A stretch of 64,000 nt of DNA, from the NCBI GenBank assembly GCA_947623745.1, contig CANQHN010000005.1, positions 62,001-126,000 on the forward strand, given 5' to 3'. The DNA is from an uncultured Oscillospiraceae bacterium. Lineage in GTDB: Bacteria > Bacillota > Clostridia > Oscillospirales > Oscillospiraceae. Of the stretch, positions 62,485-64,000 are shown piece after piece. The notes under the pieces are model-generated. The model was not told where the DNA came from and made no database searches. It saw only the letters and a list, made by a program, of their open reading frames with translations. The first letter of the stretch is position 1; the number at the start of each line of letters is the position of its first letter. A program made the position numbers and the translations under genes.

Positions 62485-63444
62485 TCAGCGAGACTTCTGC
62501 AATCCAACAGACCGCCTCCTGTAAGCCTCTAAAAGTTCGGGCGGAATGTGATCCACCAGCGCATGAAGCTCCCGAAGCTCCTGCTCCATTTTTCCGTATT
62601 TCAATTTATCGGAAATTTTCTCCTTACCAGCATTTTTGGCGGTTTGCAGCTCCGCAGCTAATGTGGCATTTTCAGCCGAAAGCTCTTTATAAGCCCTGTC
62701 ATATTTTCTCAGCTTTGTACGCATAGCCTCCGCAGCAGGAATATACTTATCCAGCAGAGTTTCCATTTCCTCTGACTTTGCTTTCTTGTTGAGAAGATTC
62801 GTGTCTGCCATCAACGCCGTGATTTGTTCTTTCATTCGGCTTAAATGGATAGCCTCCTTATAAATCCTCGGCGGGATGTGTGTCCTGCCGGTCTCGCTGG
62901 CGCTCTCGCCCCGCTCCAGGTCGGGGTACTTGCGGACCATGTGTTTCCAAAACTCGTCCTGCCACCACGTCAGCTTCTTCTTGTTGCCAACGATGTCCTT
63001 GGCACTCAGACGTTTGTCCGGCGTCAGGGGGACAAAGGACAGGTGCATGTGAGGTGTCTTTTCGTCCATGTGGACCACGGCGGACAGGATGGTTTCTTTG
63101 GCCTGATATCTTTCAATGAAGGTCAAGGCGTCCTCAAAGAACGCCCTGACCTCCACGCTTTTCCTGCCCTTGAAGAACTCCGGGCTGGCGGTCACCAGGA
63201 CCTCCACCACCCGGACACTGTCCTTCCTGGTGCGGCATCCCGCCGCCGCGATCTGCCGCTCGGCTTCAGCCCGGTACTTTTGCCGGGGATGGATGAGATG
63301 GAAATTCAGACGGCTGCGGCTGGTGTCGATATCGGGGTTACTGGCGTACTTCTCTTTGGCCCGTTCATTGTGGGCCTCAATGGGGCCGATCTCCGGCCCC
63401 TTGTATTTTGCGAAGCGCAGGATGGCATATTGCGCCTTCTGCAC
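62485..63444 (-). CDS. MobV-family relaxase (plasmid mobilization/recombination protein)
   Basis: 319 residues. The metal-binding motif VVHMDEKTPHMHLSFVPLT (H125 to H134, H-x-D-E-x-T-P-H-x-H) and the N-terminal QYAILRFAKYKG are typical of MobV/Pre proteins, which nick oriT. The C-terminal third is a coiled coil. The GTG at 63444 is chosen because AAAGGAGG precedes it. Base composition changes inside the gene: the N-terminal half is GC-rich and the C-terminal half AT-rich. Repeats just upstream are a candidate oriT. Confidence 0.92.
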   Translation of the reverse strand: MQKAQYAILRFAKYKGPEIGPIEAHNERAKEKYASNPDIDTSRSRLNFHLIHPRQKYRAEAERQIAAAGCRTRKDSVRVVEVLVTASPEFFKGRKSVEVRAFFEDALTFIERYQAKETILSAVVHMDEKTPHMHLSFVPLTPDKRLSAKDIVGNKKKLTWWQDEFWKHMVRKYPDLERGESASETGRTHIPPRIYKEAIHLSRMKEQITALMADTNLLNKKAKSEEMETLLDKYIPAAEAMRTKLRKYDRAYKELSAENATLAAELQTAKNAGKEKISDKLKYGKMEQELRELHALVDHIPPELLEAYRRRSVGLQKSR

Positions 63445-63486
63445 GGTGGTTCCTCCTTTGTAAAAATAGTGAGACTCCAAACGATG

Positions 63487-63543
63487 TGTACGTTCTGTAC
63501 ATACGTACATAAATAGCGATCTGTACGCATGTACGGAGTGTAC
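63487..63543. repeat. TGTAC repeat cluster (candidate oriT or iterons)
   Basis: Five direct copies of TGTAC start at 63487, 63496, 63522, 63530 and 63539, with an inverted GTACA at 63505. Spacings of 8-9 bp within two groups resemble iterons. The cluster lies between the relaxase start and the primase end, where MobV origins of transfer are commonly found. Confidence 0.6.
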
Positions 63544-63568
63544 GGATGATTTGGGGTCAGCGTACTTT

Positions 63569-64000
63569 TCAAAATGTCCTGGTCAGCACCCGCAGGCCGA
63601 GAAAGCCCCTGGCCCGCCGGCTGCCGCCGATGTAGACGTTGTTCGTGGGTGTGATGCCATAGGTCCCGCTGTTTTGGGAGAGGTGGCCGCAGAAGCTTTT
63701 CATGGACAGGCAGTTATAGGCGTTGTCCTCACACCACAGCTTGTAGGCGGCGTAGAGGTCGCGAGAACTGGCAGCGGCGTCCCGCTCAAAAGCGATGTAC
63801 CCTGTAGACCGCATGAAATCCACGGCGTTGTTGCCATTGGAGACGGATTCCTCCAGATTCCTCTGGGCCCTCTCGCTGATGGTGAACTGGTAGCTGTGGG
63901 CAGTCAGCCGCCGCAGGCCCTCCAGGGCCCACAGGAGGATGCCCTCCGCCTCGGCGCACATCTTTTCCGCGAGGAACGGGTCGTCCACCCGGTCCGCCGG
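63569..64000 (-). CDS. Phage/plasmid primase-helicase, C-terminal part (5' end outside window)
   Basis: 144 visible residues. AEAEGILLWALEGLRRLTAH is the end of the D5/P4-type SF3 helicase region, and RDLYAAYKLWCEDNAYNCLS with MKSFCGHLSQNSGTYGITPT is the winged-helix end seen in phage/plasmid primases. The reading frame continues past the right edge. It would replicate the element after excision or transfer. Confidence 0.8.
   Translation of the reverse strand, partial: PADRVDDPFLAEKMCAEAEGILLWALEGLRRLTAHSYQFTISERAQRNLEESVSNGNNAVDFMRSTGYIAFERDAAASSRDLYAAYKLWCEDNAYNCLSMKSFCGHLSQNSGTYGITPTNNVYIGGSRRARGFLGLRVLTRTF

Overview
The window is a 64 kb piece of a high-GC Gram-positive chromosome, most likely a gut member of the Oscillospiraceae (Flavonifractor / Pseudoflavonifractor / Lawsonibacter-like). 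This placement is inferred from gene content: the rimP-nusA-ylxR-ylxQ-infB-rbfA-nrnA-truB-ribF order, the spore maturation genes spmA and spmB, a PerR / reverse-rubrerythrin / rubredoxin stress operon, S-layer-homology proteins, a lysine riboswitch, and sigma-A promoters that nearly all have a 16-17 bp spacer. No rRNA, tRNA or CRISPR array was found.

Left part (1-9.7 kb): a cut-off GH25 lysozyme, exodeoxyribonuclease III, ammonia-dependent asparagine synthetase asnA, a TVP38-type membrane protein, then perR, reverse rubrerythrin and a rubredoxin with an unusual CxC knuckle. Next come a solitary 819-residue N6-adenine DNA methyltransferase closed by a perfect 23-bp inverted repeat, a lipoprotein, and an orphan LytTR response regulator with a long structured leader. 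From 9.9 to 14.9 kb there is a transglutaminase-like lipoprotein and then a compact pilus-like operon: a GspF/PilC platform protein, four small membrane-anchored proteins and a PilT-type ATPase.

Middle part (15-43 kb): wecB, rlmB, a large protein that looks like a catalytically dead P1B-type ATPase, a lipase, two small unknowns and a thioesterase. A lysine riboswitch controls an NhaC-family (predicted lysine) transporter. The nusA-infB translation/transcription operon follows; its NusA carries an extra rubredoxin-like C-terminal knuckle, and the start of truB is duplicated around a 134-bp hairpin element. Then come a DUF1576 membrane protein, a DUF1934 gene with argS, a Nudix hydrolase with a TrmN6-like methyltransferase, a CAP/SLH protein, rsmI, an AbrB-type regulator and spmAB behind a sigma-E-like promoter.

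Right chromosomal part (43-59.3 kb), nearly all on the minus strand: an ABC transporter operon led by its own Crp-family regulator with a candidate CRP-geometry operator, a two-subunit fumarase with a 50-residue membrane protein between its subunits, two tandem SLH/InlB-repeat proteins, a DUF554 protein, single-chain purL, an oligopeptide-type binding lipoprotein and pgeF.

From about 59.5 kb to the end the sequence is mosaic and partly AT-rich. It is one end of a mobilizable element with an SRA-like protein, a large serine recombinase, a MobV relaxase, a cluster of TGTAC repeats and a phage/plasmid-type primase that runs off the window. The chromosomal junction seems to lie in the 3' end of an older gene whose terminator is still present.
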